Below the pieces are notes generated by a model. It did not search any database. It was not told the DNA's origin and was given only the letters and a program-made list of their open reading frames with translations. This document shows positions 11,801 to 24,500 of a stretch of DNA of 64,000 bases, in pieces (positions within the stretch are counted from its first letter, which is position 1; the number at the start of each line of letters is the position of its first letter). Made by a program: the position numbers and the translations under genes. This DNA is from Alisma plantago-aquatica (lineage: Eukaryota > Streptophyta > Magnoliopsida > Alismatales > Alismataceae): the NCBI GenBank assembly GCA_963693085.1, contig OY856411.1, positions 1,353,057,550-1,353,121,549 on the forward strand, given 5' to 3'.

Positions 11801-12158
11801 TCACAATAAGGCTCAAGCACCAAATAAAATCAATTAAAATAAGATTGAAGTAGCAAAGTTTATGTGGCCATATCTTTCACTATGATTGTTTGATTGGGGC
11901 AATTTTTGTGACGTTGGATTCAAAATTGAAATCTCTTCATCAAGAAAAACAATAGGGAGAAGTCATATCACATGAAAAGGTTTCAATATCACTTGCAAAA
12001 GGTTTATAGGTTTTGAGCTTAAAACTTGTATCAAAGAGACATCTATGTCATTAATTTGGAATATCAAACATATAATGATCATATTGGGTCATCAACACAC
12101 TCAAGTCATGTAATTGAACTCATATTGAGTGATGTGAGCCACTAATAGAGAGAAAGAG
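8899..12158 (-). repeat. 3' LTR of element B, main segment
   Basis: About 3.26 kb, beginning TGTCACGGAAC (LTR end in minus-strand sense) and stopping at the AAGAG duplicated by insertion of C; the last about 35 bp of the LTR lie at 27140-27174. Its first about 660 bp match 29394-30054. A GC-rich patch (about 11110-11570) gives apparent ORFs on both strands but lies within the LTR and shows no recognisable protein. Confidence 0.8.
12154..12158. other. Target-site duplication of element C (left), AAGAG
   Basis: AAGAG precedes TGTGGCATAC here and follows the other end of C at 27135-27139. Removing C with one copy rejoins element B's LTR with its TGTGACAACC terminus. Confidence 0.9.
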
Positions 12159-14040
12159 TGTGGCATACAACTCATAAAAACATAATTAACTGATGCGGAA
12201 GTGTTCACTAAGCAACGAATTACCAAAAATCACTAAAAATTAAAACCTTTTTATCAAAAGATCCATCAACTAAAAACTTTCTCACATAAAACAAAAGTAA
12301 CACATTTACATTCTGTTTTTCAAAAGTACATAACTTGTATCATCTCTTTCTGTGAGATACAAGTATAAGCTGTCCTGTTAGACTAAACACAAGCAGTATG
12401 AAAATCTTGAGCCACTGAGCCAAAATCTCAAAAACACTAACTACTAATCCAAGGACCTGAGAGTATAAAGACGACACATAGAACTCTATCTACATCTATA
12501 CAAGGCATAACATCCAGGGTCTCCACCTGAGACTTCACTGCTGTCCCTGCTGTTGCTGTTGTTGTCCTTCTCTTATTGGAGGATTCCTGTCTCCTCGTAC
12601 GCGTCCACCTAAAAAAAATGTAATTCCCATGGGGGTGAGACAATTATAAATTGCCCCAGTGAGAGATATAACTCTTTGCTAGAAACATTGTTATTGCATC
12701 TATAACTTGAAAGAGCTACATGTCATTTATTCATTAAGGAATAAGAAGAACATGTATAACATTTATTCACTAAAGAATCATTACCACAGTATTAACTCTC
12801 CTCAGGCTTAGATCAGATATCTAATGCTTGGGATTGTCATTGGGGATTTCATGGCCTGTAGCCATACTTTTTTCACAAAGAATTGGGTTCTTAATCCCTT
12901 AACTCATCAAGTACAATTTCCACTTCTTAACAAATTCATCATCATGATTATAGAACCTGAGTATTTGAACCCTTATCTCATTATGGAACACTTGTTACCA
13001 CTTATTAGGTAACTTTATACTTTCAGGTCATCTGACCAAGGACATTATAATTTTTGCTACACAAGTATTGCACATAGATCACAAAGCTCATCTCACCTCT
13101 TATTACCCCTGAATAAGCAACAAGGTATATTATGGCTTATGAAGCTCATAAATAATCTAAGATAATTATCACATCATGTGACCCACATGATTAATTAATT
13201 GTAGGTTACCTTTCACTAAGCATCAAAGCATATGAAGACTTATAAGGCCTATAGAACATTTTCAATATATAGAACATCATAGATCATACTTGGCTATGCT
13301 CATCATCTCAACATATCTGCATGATTAGTAATCATGATTCAATTACATATCAGTACTATGAAACTAAGGGTTATCTTATTACATTTATAACCCATTAGTC
13401 TGTATTTGAGCTTCACATAGGATACTCTATGTTAGAACTTCACATAACAGCATAGCATTACCCTGTATTAGGGATTCACATAGCAAGGAATCAATATGAA
13501 TAACATAAGTATTCAATCATACCTATTTATTCTCATCATTCATCATTGAATGTATTATCAACACAAAGTATGAGTTTCTCTCTCATCTTTATCAGAATAT
13601 GATTGTATCATAGTCTATTGATTTGGATTAACCTTTTCATAAGGTATGTTAGCTTACATTCAACAGGGTACATTACATCTTAATGTAACCATTGACATGA
13701 CACATTTCATGTGTCATTCATCCAATCATCCTGGACTTATAACACATCAGGGTATACCGGTATTGGAGAGTTGGATGTGATATCTATCATATCTTGATGT
13801 ATCACTTCCCTCAACGCCTTTATCTTACTTGAGTTTATACACTTAGCTTGTATTAGTGTATTCCTCATCCTAATACTTTATGCACTAGTTCATTACATTT
13901 ATCATGTAAGGTATTGGTCATTAGTCACTCACTCAGATTATATAATCGTTTCCAATACTATGGACTCATCCTTAAGTTTGGAACTAACAAAACAGCCATG
14001 CTAGGTCACTTGCAAAACAACTCCAAGTCAAGCATAGAGC

Positions 14041-14152
14041 ACCACGGCTGTGCAGCCAAGAACGGCCGTGCAAGGGGAAGCCACCACGGTCGTGATAACT
14101 TGCATGGTCATGCTACATAAGATCACCACGACTATTTTACACCACCACGGCT
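14041..14152. repeat. CACCACGGCCGTG-type motif cluster, left LTR of C
   Basis: Four to five diverged copies of CACCACGGYCGTGC and related forms in about 110 bp. The cluster in the other LTR (about 23494-23590) is shorter by one 18-nt segment. Confidence 0.65.
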
Positions 14153-15070
14153 GCCATCATCCAACCCCTTTAGCTTTATTAAGAACAGTATTCTCCATAT
14201 TTATAATTTGAGGATTCACATAGAATATTCCATACATTTATGGATTTCACATAGTAATACTCTTCAATATAGTTTCATATAATCATCCTTCTATATCAAG
14301 GATTCACCTAGTATTATGTGAAATTAAGATTTCACAACACATCACCCAGTGCTAGGTCTTCAAATAGGATTAGTGGCACTACCCTATTTTCGGGTTTCAT
14401 GCACCTTACCCCATTTTAGGGATTAAGGTTTTCTATTCACATTCAAGTAAGGTTTCTCTTATCTCATACCCAAATTAGGGTTAGGATGTACAATTCCCAT
14501 TAAATTAGGGTTTCTAGTGTTGTGACACTAAGTTAGGGTTACATCATCACCCTAGATTATGGTTTCACTGAGCTTTACCCTTTAATTAAGGTTTCACATA
14601 ACCTTGTTCTAATTTAGGATCATACATTGATCATGTATTAGGAATACTTTCATTACTAACCTCAATTTAGGGTTAATATTCGATAACCATCATATTGAGG
14701 GTTTCATGATCTCACTAACATGGATCATGCCCTAATTAGGTATTCATTCATATTGGAAGTCCATTACTTGATTTAACATTCATCTAAGAAGTCTTCTCTT
14801 TCATCTTTCTATAAGTTGATATCTGCATCACCCATGATTAGGCTAGGTTGATTCAATATTAACATCATGGGTTATGTCATTACTTTTGCAATCATTAAGG
14901 CTTACCCCTTTCAAAGAGTACTAATTACTATATCCCATCAAGGGTACCTTTATTATAATCACCATTGATCACATCATGTCTCAATCAACTACTTACTTGA
15001 TCCTTTAACCACTTTAAGTATCTATGAGGTTTAAGTTAATCAACCACTAAATCATCTTGATCACTAAGGC

Positions 15071-16350
15071 ATCAAACGATCTAAACCTTTTTAGACCTCA
15101 AACGGTCTTGTACACTAAACCTCCAAATGGTCTTGGACTTCCCTTGAAACCGTTTGGTGTTGAAGACCAGTTGGTCTTGTTGACTTTTGAAACCGTTTGG
15201 TAAAGTGCACACTCAAGACCGTTTGCCCAAGATGGGTTGAATACCGTTTGGTCAAGTTTGACTTTGAAACCGCATGGACACAACCGATCTTGAAAACACA
15301 TGAGACCAAATAGTTTGGGATCGTTTGGTACCAAATGGTCTGGAGACCGTTTGGTCCAAACCACCTCAAAACTGCAAGGACCAAAAAGTGTCTCAACCAC
15401 TTCAATTGAATTAGGGTTTCCAATGTTGAACCCCTCAATTAGTCATGCACTTGTTAGCCACTCTCCAATTGAGTCAGTTAGGACAACCCTCAATTGATTT
15501 GACACTCAATTGACCCTCAATTGATCATCAATTGGGGATTGGATCAATTGGATTAGGGTTTGGAATCAATGACCCTTCAACATACTTCAATGTGAGTCTA
15601 ATTGATTAGTCACCATTGAACCATCAATCAATTTGGTCATGACCTGACCCCAAACAGTCTTGGGATCATTTGGATGACCTCCAAATGGTCTTGAGACCGT
15701 TTTCTCAAGTCAACATCAAAAACTAATCCAACCAATTAAGGTTTGATACATTAAATTGATCATTAGGTCAACAATCAATTATACTTCAACTTGTTACCTT
15801 TAGATCTTCAACCACTTGACCATAGTCAACCCTAGACCTCCAAACGGTCTTGGGATCGTTTGGATATCCTCCAAATGGTCTTAAGACTGTTTGCCCATTA
15901 ATTTATCAACACCAGGTCATTCATTTAGGGTTTGGATATTGGAATTTGGTCACCAAAATCAGCAATCGATTACTCATCAACTTGATATCATTGGACCCTC
16001 AATTGGTCAACTATGCTTAACCCTAGACCGAAACCATTTGGGTCACTCAACCCAAACTTCAACATAATTGAATTATTGAAAACAGTAATAGACCCGACTA
16101 GGGTTTAGGTGGTTGATGAGCCTTCAATTGGTGAACCACTTGGAATTAATTGATGATTTTTGGTAGGTAGTTAGTCCACATTATTCTCAACAGTCCTCCA
16201 TATGGTCAATGCCTGGTCAATGCCTCCAAACAGTCTTGGACTGTTTGCTTCCATGCGTTCATGTGAAACCATTTGTATTCAAACGGTTTGAAACCGTTTG
16301 TTCCAAACAGTTTGGCAAACCATTTGGACAAAGGTTGGAGACTGTTTGCT
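15071..16350. repeat. Near-palindrome array in left LTR of C: CCAAACGGTC / GACCGTTTGG words
   Basis: Many copies of CAAACGGTCT and its reverse complement AGACCGTTTG, often abutting with TTGA, TGG or similar centres, with CG frequently decayed to TG or CA (for example CAAATGGTC). The segment is 1,280 bp here and 1,421 bp in the partner LTR. Confidence 0.85.
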
Positions 16351-16842
16351 AAAGTGAAAACTTGGATAAACATAGGAATTAACATCATCATCTTCTACCT
16401 CAAGAACAGGGGCTGTTCTTCACAGAATTGCTAGCAAGAAAACAAGAGTAACAAAGGAAGAAGAGTAACTAACGATTTTTAATGGAGATGAAGATGCATA
16501 AACAAAGCTCAAGGTTTAGAGTTATAAAACCCGCCTTTAGGTCTGATCCAGAGCTCCGAGCTCCGCAACTTTAATGGTGGTTTGAGCTCCAACAGTTGCC
16601 CAAGGCTCCTTCTTCACTTTTTGGATGGAGAAGATGGTTAGAAAGGAGTATCATATGAAGAAAATCAATAATCCAACCTTGCTTTAGGGTTTTTCCCCCA
16701 AGAATCCGAGGTAGAAGATGACCAAGACTTACCTACAAGTTGATCGTCCTCCCTCTGCTCTAGAGTTGTTCCTTGGTCAGCCAAAGCAAGAAGATAAGGA
16801 AAATAATTAAGGGAAATGATTCCTTGTTTTGTTGGAAAAGGT

Positions 16843-16860
16843 TCCTATATATATTTATGG
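16843..16860 (-). promoter_or_regulatory. TATA-like promoter element in LTR of C
   Basis: On the minus strand the sequence reads CCATAAATATATATAGGA. The equivalent in the other LTR (about 26421-26438) reads CCATAAATATACATAGG. Its position, after about 2.2 kb of U3 and before the motif array, would make the array part of the transcribed region. Inference from the sequence only. Confidence 0.5.
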
Positions 16861-17088
16861 GTCTTTTCAAAGCAAAAAGAAAAAGGATAATTATTTCCTT
16901 TTTATCTCCCAAAATATCCACCAAGGCTTGCTCCATCCTTGGACACGTTTCCACCTACTAAACTCATGAAAACTCCTCTATTATCCGAGGTTTAAATGAA
17001 AAGAACCCAAACATCTTAATAAGTTGTATATTAAAGAGCCATTTGCTAAAATCTTGATTATTTTAATATCAAGATTATCTTTCCTTTT

Positions 17089-18616
17089 CTCTAGTCACCC
17101 TTCTCTCTAGTCACCCTCGGTGGCTGCCGCTGGGGGGGAGGGGTGCTTCTTCGGCTCTTCCTCCCCCTGGCCTTCAACAAATGCGGTCGGTTGCTGTGTT
17201 GGGATGCATAGGGGCATTTCTCTGGAGTCGTGAGCTGGTCGGGATGGCTGGCGCCTAATCGGACGTCTGGGGTGATGGAGGTGTGATGCTCCGCGAGAGT
17301 CAGAATCTAGGCAAGAGTTGGTGAGTCGACCATGTCAAACTCTACTCCGTTCAGGTGTGACAGGTGGAGAGAGGTCGATCTCAGATGATCTGGGATTGTG
17401 TGCTTCTCTACCGCTCTAGGGTCGGGATGGGGTTACTCTATTCTTCGTAGGCGGAGTAAGGGGGTCCCCCATTCCCTCTCTTTCCTGTCCCTTCTTCCTG
17501 AGCTAGGCTCGGGCTTCATGCATAGCAACGGTGGCGATGAGACTTTAGCTTCTCTAGGCTGTCAACAACGCATCCTTCTTGGCGGCACGTGAAGTTGGCC
17601 TTGGGGCCCCCAGATGGCTGTTCGAGGACAGTTTGTGGCAAATTAGCTGGAGACGCTGGTCAGGTTCCCCCAATCGCCTTACAGTCTTGTGCTCTGACTC
17701 AGGGCGGAGGTGATCGGGCCCTTTCTCTCATCCACTCTATTGTTTAGTTGGCAGATGGCCTTTGGCCACATCATGGAGGTCTACATCGTGACACAACAAG
17801 CGGACAGGTGGTGGTGGATGCCTGCTAGGTGTCTGCTGCTCACCGGTGTCCACGACAGTGAAATCCATGCTTGCGGGAGCTCTGCTAGTTCACTGGAGTA
17901 AGGGTTCTCTACGTCTAGTTGATCCCAGGAGTTTCTCTGCAGGCGTGGCTGTCTGTTGCGGTGAGGGTGGCACCCTCAAGGTGTTCGACAAATGCTTCTC
18001 TGGGTATGCTCTTGATCTAGACTACAACAAGGTGCTGCTGGGGTCGCTCCCTGTGCCCCCCTTCCTTGCTGTGTGTAGGAACGCCCCTAGGGTGCTTTTG
18101 GTTGTTATTTCATTGTAGGACATCAATAGATTGGTGCCTGGTTCGGATGCTAGTTGAACCCCAAATTGTTGGCATAGGACCACACATTGTGGGTGCTTCC
18201 ATTAGACAACTGGCACCGTGCCAAGAAGGAAGGGTTGTTTCGAACATCTTAGCCTTGCAGTTCTCTATTGATAGATCACGATGGGTCTGGCGATTTGGGA
18301 AGATCTGAAGCTAGTGATGCTGGTCCAGGCAGGGCTTCCTGGTGGTTGTTTGTTGCAATCTGTAGTTACTATTTGTGGGTGGGCTTATTGTATGTATCTA
18401 CATGTTGTAATCAATCGCTCTCCTGGTAGGAATGTCTGGTTTTAGTCTTGTTAGTTTGATGTTCTTATTAGTTCCTGGTATCTTTAGGTCTAGTGTAATA
18501 CCCCCTGCATGGGGTATAAGATCCTTAGTCGAGCTCTTTAGCTCCTGTTCATGTAAGGGGGTACTCAGTGCCCAAAGTTTTTGGATTATAGTAACACGCT
18601 TTTTGACTGACAAAAA
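17089..18616 (+). mobile_element. GC-rich retroposed insert with poly(A) and a target duplication of up to 18 bp
   Basis: Absent from the matching place in the other LTR of C (about 26655). It is bounded by AAGATTATCTTTCCTTTT on both sides (17071-17088 and 18617-18634, overlapping the poly(A) by a base or two) and ends in GACAAAAAAA. A poly(A) tail plus a long target duplication is the signature of LINE-type target-primed reverse transcription. The insert is clearly GC-richer than its host LTR. No reverse transcriptase or other domain is recognisable, only unrelated short ORFs. It may be the 3' end of a 5'-truncated L1-type LINE or a retroposed cellular transcript. Confidence 0.88.
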
Positions 18617-19104
18617 AAGATTATCTTTCCTTTTTGATCATTCAAATGAGGCGCCCTTATCATTTTCTTTGCTTTATTAGATGTCAAGAAATATGAGAGA
18701 TCCTCTAGAGGGTATATTTAACATGTTGAACCCTAGGTTTTGGGTAATTTGCATATTACATCAAAACTAAGTTTCAATACATAAGGATTGCTCTACAAGC
18801 TATATCTTGGTGCTCAAGCTTATGGAATCCATACCACCACATCATATTCATTATTATGATGTCTCAACATCAGAGGAACATCTTAATATGTGCAATTTGC
18901 AATTAAAACCTTCAACTTGGGTAATTTGCACTTTAGTCCAAAATAGGCAATCATTGCTTCAACATTGTTCAAACAGGACCAAAATTGAAACATAAGTTTC
19001 TCATGAGCCCTAAATACTTTTCCCAAGACAAGATTAAGCATCTACTCAACCTTATTAGGCAAAACATCTAGGGTCAATTCATAACCCAAGTCAGGGATGT
19101 TACA

Positions 19105-19145
19105 AATTATCCACCCCTTATAAGAATTTCGTCCTCGAAATCCCA
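19105..19145 (-). other. Polypurine tract and 3' end of C interior
   Basis: The minus strand reads TTTCGAGGACGAAATTCTTA then TAAGGGGTGGATAATT immediately before the LTR start TGTAACATCC. This is the conserved layout of Del/Tekay-like chromoviruses. Confidence 0.8.
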
Positions 19146-19507
19146 AGAAAAGGAGGGACAGATTATTCATTAATCATGCCCTCAAGTCTCCACATATCAT
19201 CTTACTATTATGGAGATACCATGGATCTATAATTCACACAAAGTTCTTTTCATTAATTCTACCTTATCACTATTTATGTATATGCATAGCTTAAACCCTT
19301 AACATATGATGTCCATATTATTGAAAGGAAGGAGCATAAAAGAACATCCTTCTAACATCACCCAAGAATATTTACCAAAAGAGAAACATACATATCTCTA
19401 ACACAGATAATTCACTTAGAAGTCCTTTATTTGTTTGGAAAAGTTTACTGAGAAAGCTCACTAAGCAATTATTTAAGAAGGTTCACTAAGAAATTTGTCT
19501 TAGAAGA

Positions 19508-19885
19508 ATTCACTAAGTAAGTTCACTAAGTATGTTCACTGAGTAATTTGTTTTGAAGATATTCACTGTGCAAATTCACTGAGTATGTTCACTAAGTATT
19601 TTATTTTGAAAACATTCACTGAGAAAATTCATTGAGAATGTTCACTAAGTATTTTATTTTGAAGATATTCACTAAGCAAATTCTCTGAGAATGTTCACTA
19701 AGTATTTTATTTTGAAAATATTCACTGAGAAAATTCACTGAGAATATTTACTAAGTATTTTATTTTGAAGATATTCACTGAGTAAATTCACTGAGAATGT
19801 TCACTAAGTATTTTATTTTGAAAATATTCACTGAGAAAATTCACTGAGAATGTTCACTAAGTATTTTATTTGGAAAATTTCACTT
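19508..19885 (-). repeat. 53-bp tandem repeat array inside element C
   Basis: About seven units with an exact 53-bp period over the best part (unit starts 19561, 19614, 19667, 19720, 19773, 19826). Each unit has three TTCACT(G/A)AG words and a TATTTTATTTTGAAAAT stretch. Shorter, irregular copies of the TTCACTAAG word precede it from about 19440. It occupies the place between gag and the polypurine tract where pol would be. Confidence 0.9.
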
Positions 19886-20329
19886 AGCTCTTCTTATTTA
19901 ATTTCATTATACTCTCTAGATTGTTTCAGAATGACTACTTGATCAGAGTAATAAAAAAGATAAAAATCTAAGAGTTTCATACTTGCCTTATATACAATAA
20001 TCATATACCTGACCAGGGTATATAAGTATTGAGATTAGGTAATATGCACTTTATTTACTATCATATTCCTCACTTTTCATATCATTATACACACATGATT
20101 TTTCCATTCTTGAATTTTCTTCAGGCATCATTTTTATATCTCATCTTTCATCACACAGATAAGGGAGATTATAAAACATTTTAAGGAACACTAAGTAAGA
20201 TATAAGTTCTCCTTTCCCTTGTGTCCTTATAGGATTAAACAAAGGAATTCAAAAACAACTATTTTCACATCTTTAACACATAGAATCATGATATGAAGTA
20301 TCAAAACAAAACTATTTCATCTGACCTTT

Positions 20330-21463
20330 CTAGGATGTCTGTCCACATCCTCTATTATTATTAGAAAATTTCCTCCTTTGTAAGCCTTGTTGATTCTGCC
20401 CCTGGGGTTGAGTCATCCTTGTATTCCCGCCTGGACAATCCTTTTCCAGATGTCCCAGTTGTCTACATTAATAACAGATCCTGGGTGCAAAATGTCTACG
20501 CGATCCAGTTACCGATGTTGATGCTATGTCGGATGCTCTACTTGGAATATTACTACGATCCCTATCCTTACTTGACACCCATTGTGTCTGGGTATGGAAT
20601 CTTGATGTTGCCATCGATGCAAAAAATCTCAGCTTCTTAAAACTTTCAGACCTTTGTTCTTGAGGCAGGGTGCACACCTTCTCATCACTAGTCTGTCATT
20701 TCTCAGTTTCATACCTTTCTATCCTTCTTACCAACTCCACAAAGGTGGCAAACCTCTCCCTGTTTTCTAAGGCAGATATAGGAGTGGTTAGTTCAACGTT
20801 CAATCCCTTTTCAAAATGCCTAATTCTTTCATCATCACTAACTGCCATCTGTGGACAAAACCACAACAACTCCATGAACTTAGCTTCATATCCGCTAACG
20901 TTCATATGTCCTTGTTTGATCCTCTCAAATTGAGAGATCTTCTCATCTAGATACGTCTTAGGGAAGTATCTACTGATGAATTCTTGTCAGAATACCTCCC
21001 ATCCTATTTCTTCACCTGGTCTCTTATCTTCCTCTATCATCCACCAATTACCAGCACTCCCTTTTAGGAGGTATACAACATGTCTAACCTTTTCAACTTC
21101 AGGAATATCAAGGATCCTGAAATCCTTTTCTAGCTCTGTGAACCACAGATCAGCATCTGCTGGGTCAGATGTACCAGTATAGTCTATGGCTCCCACCTGG
21201 CGAAGTCTCTCAAAAGTCTTGCCGGCTCCATAACCCTCATGATGGGCTGGTGCCCTAGGTGTAAGTGGTGGCATCCTGTCTGCTATATGTGCTATGGCTA
21301 ATAGGAATTTCTCACATAAAGCATGGAGAGCTGGATTTTCTATCATAGCTGGGTCAATGTAGGGATGTTCAGGTACATTCCCCTCCTTATTCTAGTCTCT
21401 TGCACCTCCTCCTAGTGCAAAAGTGTTGCCCTCAGCAGCAAGCTCTTCATTTGGTCCAGACAT
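20330..21463 (-). pseudogene. gag relic of element C (gypsy-type capsid plus zinc knuckle)
   Basis: Starts at the minus-strand ATG at 21463 (MSGPNEELAAEG). One frame can be followed for about 1.1 kb with nonsense codons early (after GGARD), after WEVF and after YETEK. The capsid part has TFERLRQVGAIDYTGTSDPA, a DLWFTELEKDF stretch, VVYLLKGSAGNWW and the KTYLDEKISQFERIKQG / MNVSGYEAKFMEL region typical of plant gypsy gag. A CCHC knuckle (ICY*C..LGHLEKDCP) with a stop inside lies near 20430-20470. Capsid assembly and RNA packaging would be its family role. Pol does not follow. The single conserved frame suggests inactivation by point mutation rather than rearrangement. Confidence 0.85.
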
Positions 21464-21578
21464 CTTCAAGTTCTTCTTCTCCTATGTGAGCAGAAGATAC
21501 TATCAGATAAACTGGAAAAAATTTAGAACAGACTCTACAACCTTAGTCCTATGTCTCTGTAGACTCAACGAACCTATA

Positions 21579-21590
21579 GCTCTGATACCA
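21579..21590 (-). other. Primer-binding site of element C
   Basis: The minus strand reads TGGTATCAGAGC, matching the 3' end of initiator tRNA-Met as in most plant gypsy and copia elements, 6 nt after the LTR end. Confidence 0.88.
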
Positions 21591-21596
21591 CTTAAT

Positions 21597-24500
21597 TGTG
21601 GCATACAACTCATAAAAACATAATTAACTAATGCGAAAGCATTCAATAAGCAGCGAATTACCAAAAATCACTAAAAATTAAAACCTTTTTATCAAAAGAT
21701 CCATCAAGTAAAAACTTTCTCACATAGAACAAAAGTAACACATTTACATTCTATTTTTCAGAAGTACATAACTTGTATCATCTCTTTCTGTGAGTTACAA
21801 GTATCAACTGCCCTATTAGACTAAACAAAAGCAGTATGAAAATCTCGAGGCACTGAGCCAAAATCTCAAAAACACTAACTACTACTCCGAGGACCTGAGA
21901 GTACAGAGATGACACATAGAACTCTATCTACATCTATACAAGGCATAACAGCCAGGGTCTCCACCTGAGACTTCACTGCTGTCCCTACTGTTGCTGTTGT
22001 TGTCCTTCTTTTATTGGAGGATTCCTGTCTCCTCGTACGTGTCCACCTAAGAAAATGTAATTCCGATGGGGTGAGACAATTATAAATTGCCCCAACAAGA
22101 CATATAACTCTTCGCCAGAAACATTATTATTGCAGCTATAACTTGAAAGAGCTACATGTCATTTATTCATTAAGGAATAAGAAGAACATGTATAACATTT
22201 ATTCACTATAGAATCATTACCACAGTATTAACTCTCCTCAGGCTTAGATCAGATATCTAATGCCTGGGATTGTCCTTGGGGATTTCATGGCCTGTAGACA
22301 TACTCTTTTCACAGAGTATTGGGTTCTTAATCCCTCAACTCATCAAGTACAATTTCCACTTCTTAACAAATTCATCATCATGATTATAGAACCTGAGTAT
22401 TTGAACCCTTATCTCATAATGTAACACTTGTTACCACTTATTAGGTAACTTTATACTTTCGGGTCATCTGACCAAGGACATTATAATTTTTGCTACACAA
22501 GTATTGCACATAGATCACAAAGCTCATCTCACCTCTTATTACCCCTGAATAAGCAACAAGGTATATTATGGCTTATGAAGCTCATAAACAATCTAAGATA
22601 ATTAGCACATCATGTGACACACATGATTCATTAATTGTAGGTTACCTTTCACTAAGCATCAAAGCATATGAAGACTTATAAGGCCTATAGAACATTTTCA
22701 ATATACAGAACGTCATAGCTCATACTTGGCTATGCTCATCATCTCAACATATCTGCATGATTAGTAATCATGATTCAATTACATATCAGTACCATGCAAC
22801 TAAGGGTTATCTTATTACATTCATAACCCATTAGTCTGTATTTGAGCTTCAAATAGGATACTCTGTGTTAGAACTTCACATAGCATCACTTTGTACTAGG
22901 GTTTCACATAGCATTACCCTATATTAGGGATTCACATAGCAAGGAATCAATATGAATAACATAAGTATTCAATCATACCTATTTATTCTCATCATTCATC
23001 ATTGAATGTATTATCAACACAAAGTATGAGTTTCTCTCTCATCTTTATCAGAATATGATTGTATCATAGTCTATTGATTTGGATTAACCTTTTCATAAGG
23101 TATGTTAGCTTACATTAAATATGGTACATTACATCTTAATGTAACCATTGACATGACACATTTCATGTGTCATTCATCCAATCATCCTGGACTTATAACA
23201 CATCAAGGTATACCAGTATTGGAGAGTTGGATGTGATATCTATCATATCTTGATGTATCACTTCCCTCAACGCCTTTATCTTACTTGAGTTTATACACTT
23301 AGCTTGTATTAGGGTATTCCTCATCCTAATACTTTATGCACTAGTTCATTACATTTATCATGTAAGGTATTGGTCATTAGTCACTCACTCAGATTATATA
23401 ATCGTTTCCAATACTATGGACTCATCCTTAAGTTAGGAACTAACAAAACGGCCATGCTAGGTCACTTGCAAATCAACTCCAAGTCAAGCATAGAGCACCA
23501 CGGCCGTGCAAGGGGAAGCCACCACGGTCATGCTAACTTGCACGATTGTGCTACATAAGATCACCACGACTGTTTGACACCAACACGGCTGCCATCATCC
23601 AACCGCTTTAGCTTTATTAAGATCAGTATTCTCCATATTTATAATTTGAGGATTCACATAGAATATTCCATACATTTATGGATTTCACATAGTAATACTC
23701 TTCAATATAGTTTCATATAATCATCCTTCTATATCAAGGATTCACCTAGTATTATGTGAAATTAAGATTTCACAACACATCACCCAGTGCTAGGTCTTCA
23801 CATAGGATTAGTGGCACTACCCTATATTAGGGTTTCATGCACCTTACCCCATTTTAGGGATTAAGGTTTTCTATTCACATTCAAGTAAGGTTTCTCTTAT
23901 CTCATACCCAAATTAGGGTTAGGATGTACAATTCCCATTAAATTAGGGTTTCTAGTGTTGTGACACTAAGTTAGGGTTACATCATCACCCTAGATTATGG
24001 TTTCACTGAGCTTTACCCTTTAATTAAGGTTTCACATAACCTTGTTCTAATTTAGGATCATACATTGATCATGTATTAGGAATACTTTCATTACTATCCT
24101 CAATTTAGGGTTAATATTCGATAACCATCATATTGAGGGTTTCATGATCTCACTAACATGGATCATACCCTAATTAGGTATTCATTCATATTGGGAGTCC
24201 ATTACTTGATTTAACATTCATCTAAGAAGTATTCTCTTTCATATTTCTATAAGTTGATATCTACATCACCCATGATTAGGCTAGGTTGATTCAATATTGA
24301 CATCATGGGTTATGTCATTACTTTTGCAATCATTAAGGCTTGCCCCTTTCAAAGAGTACTAATTACTCTATCCCATCAAGGGTACCTTTATTATAATCAC
24401 CATTGATCACATCATGTCTCAATCAACTACTTACTTGATCCTTTAACCACTTTAAGTATCTATGAGGTTTAAGTTAATCAACCACTAAATCATCTTGATC

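Larger units (their letters stand above)
12159..19104 (-). repeat. 3' LTR of element C (about 5.4 kb plus a 1.5-kb insertion)
   Basis: Aligns end to end with 21597-27134. Removing the retroposon at 17089-18616 and one copy of its target duplication leaves 5,400 bp, versus 5,538 bp in the other copy. It contains a TATA-like site, a near-palindrome array, a CACCACGG array and scattered TTAGGGTTTC words. Differences from the partner are often CG to TG/CA changes, as expected from decay of methylated cytosines. Confidence 0.93.

Noticed and set aside
14340..14720. Many TTAGGGTTT words (also about 23810-24190) resembling plant telomere repeat TTTAGGG
   Set aside because: They are spaced irregularly by 20-60 bp with words such as AATTAGGGTTTC, not head to tail. 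They belong to the LTR of C in both copies.
17398..18308. Several 60-90-codon ORFs as a possible host gene
   Set aside because: They lie in different frames within a retroposed insert that is absent from the sister LTR; none has a recognisable domain.
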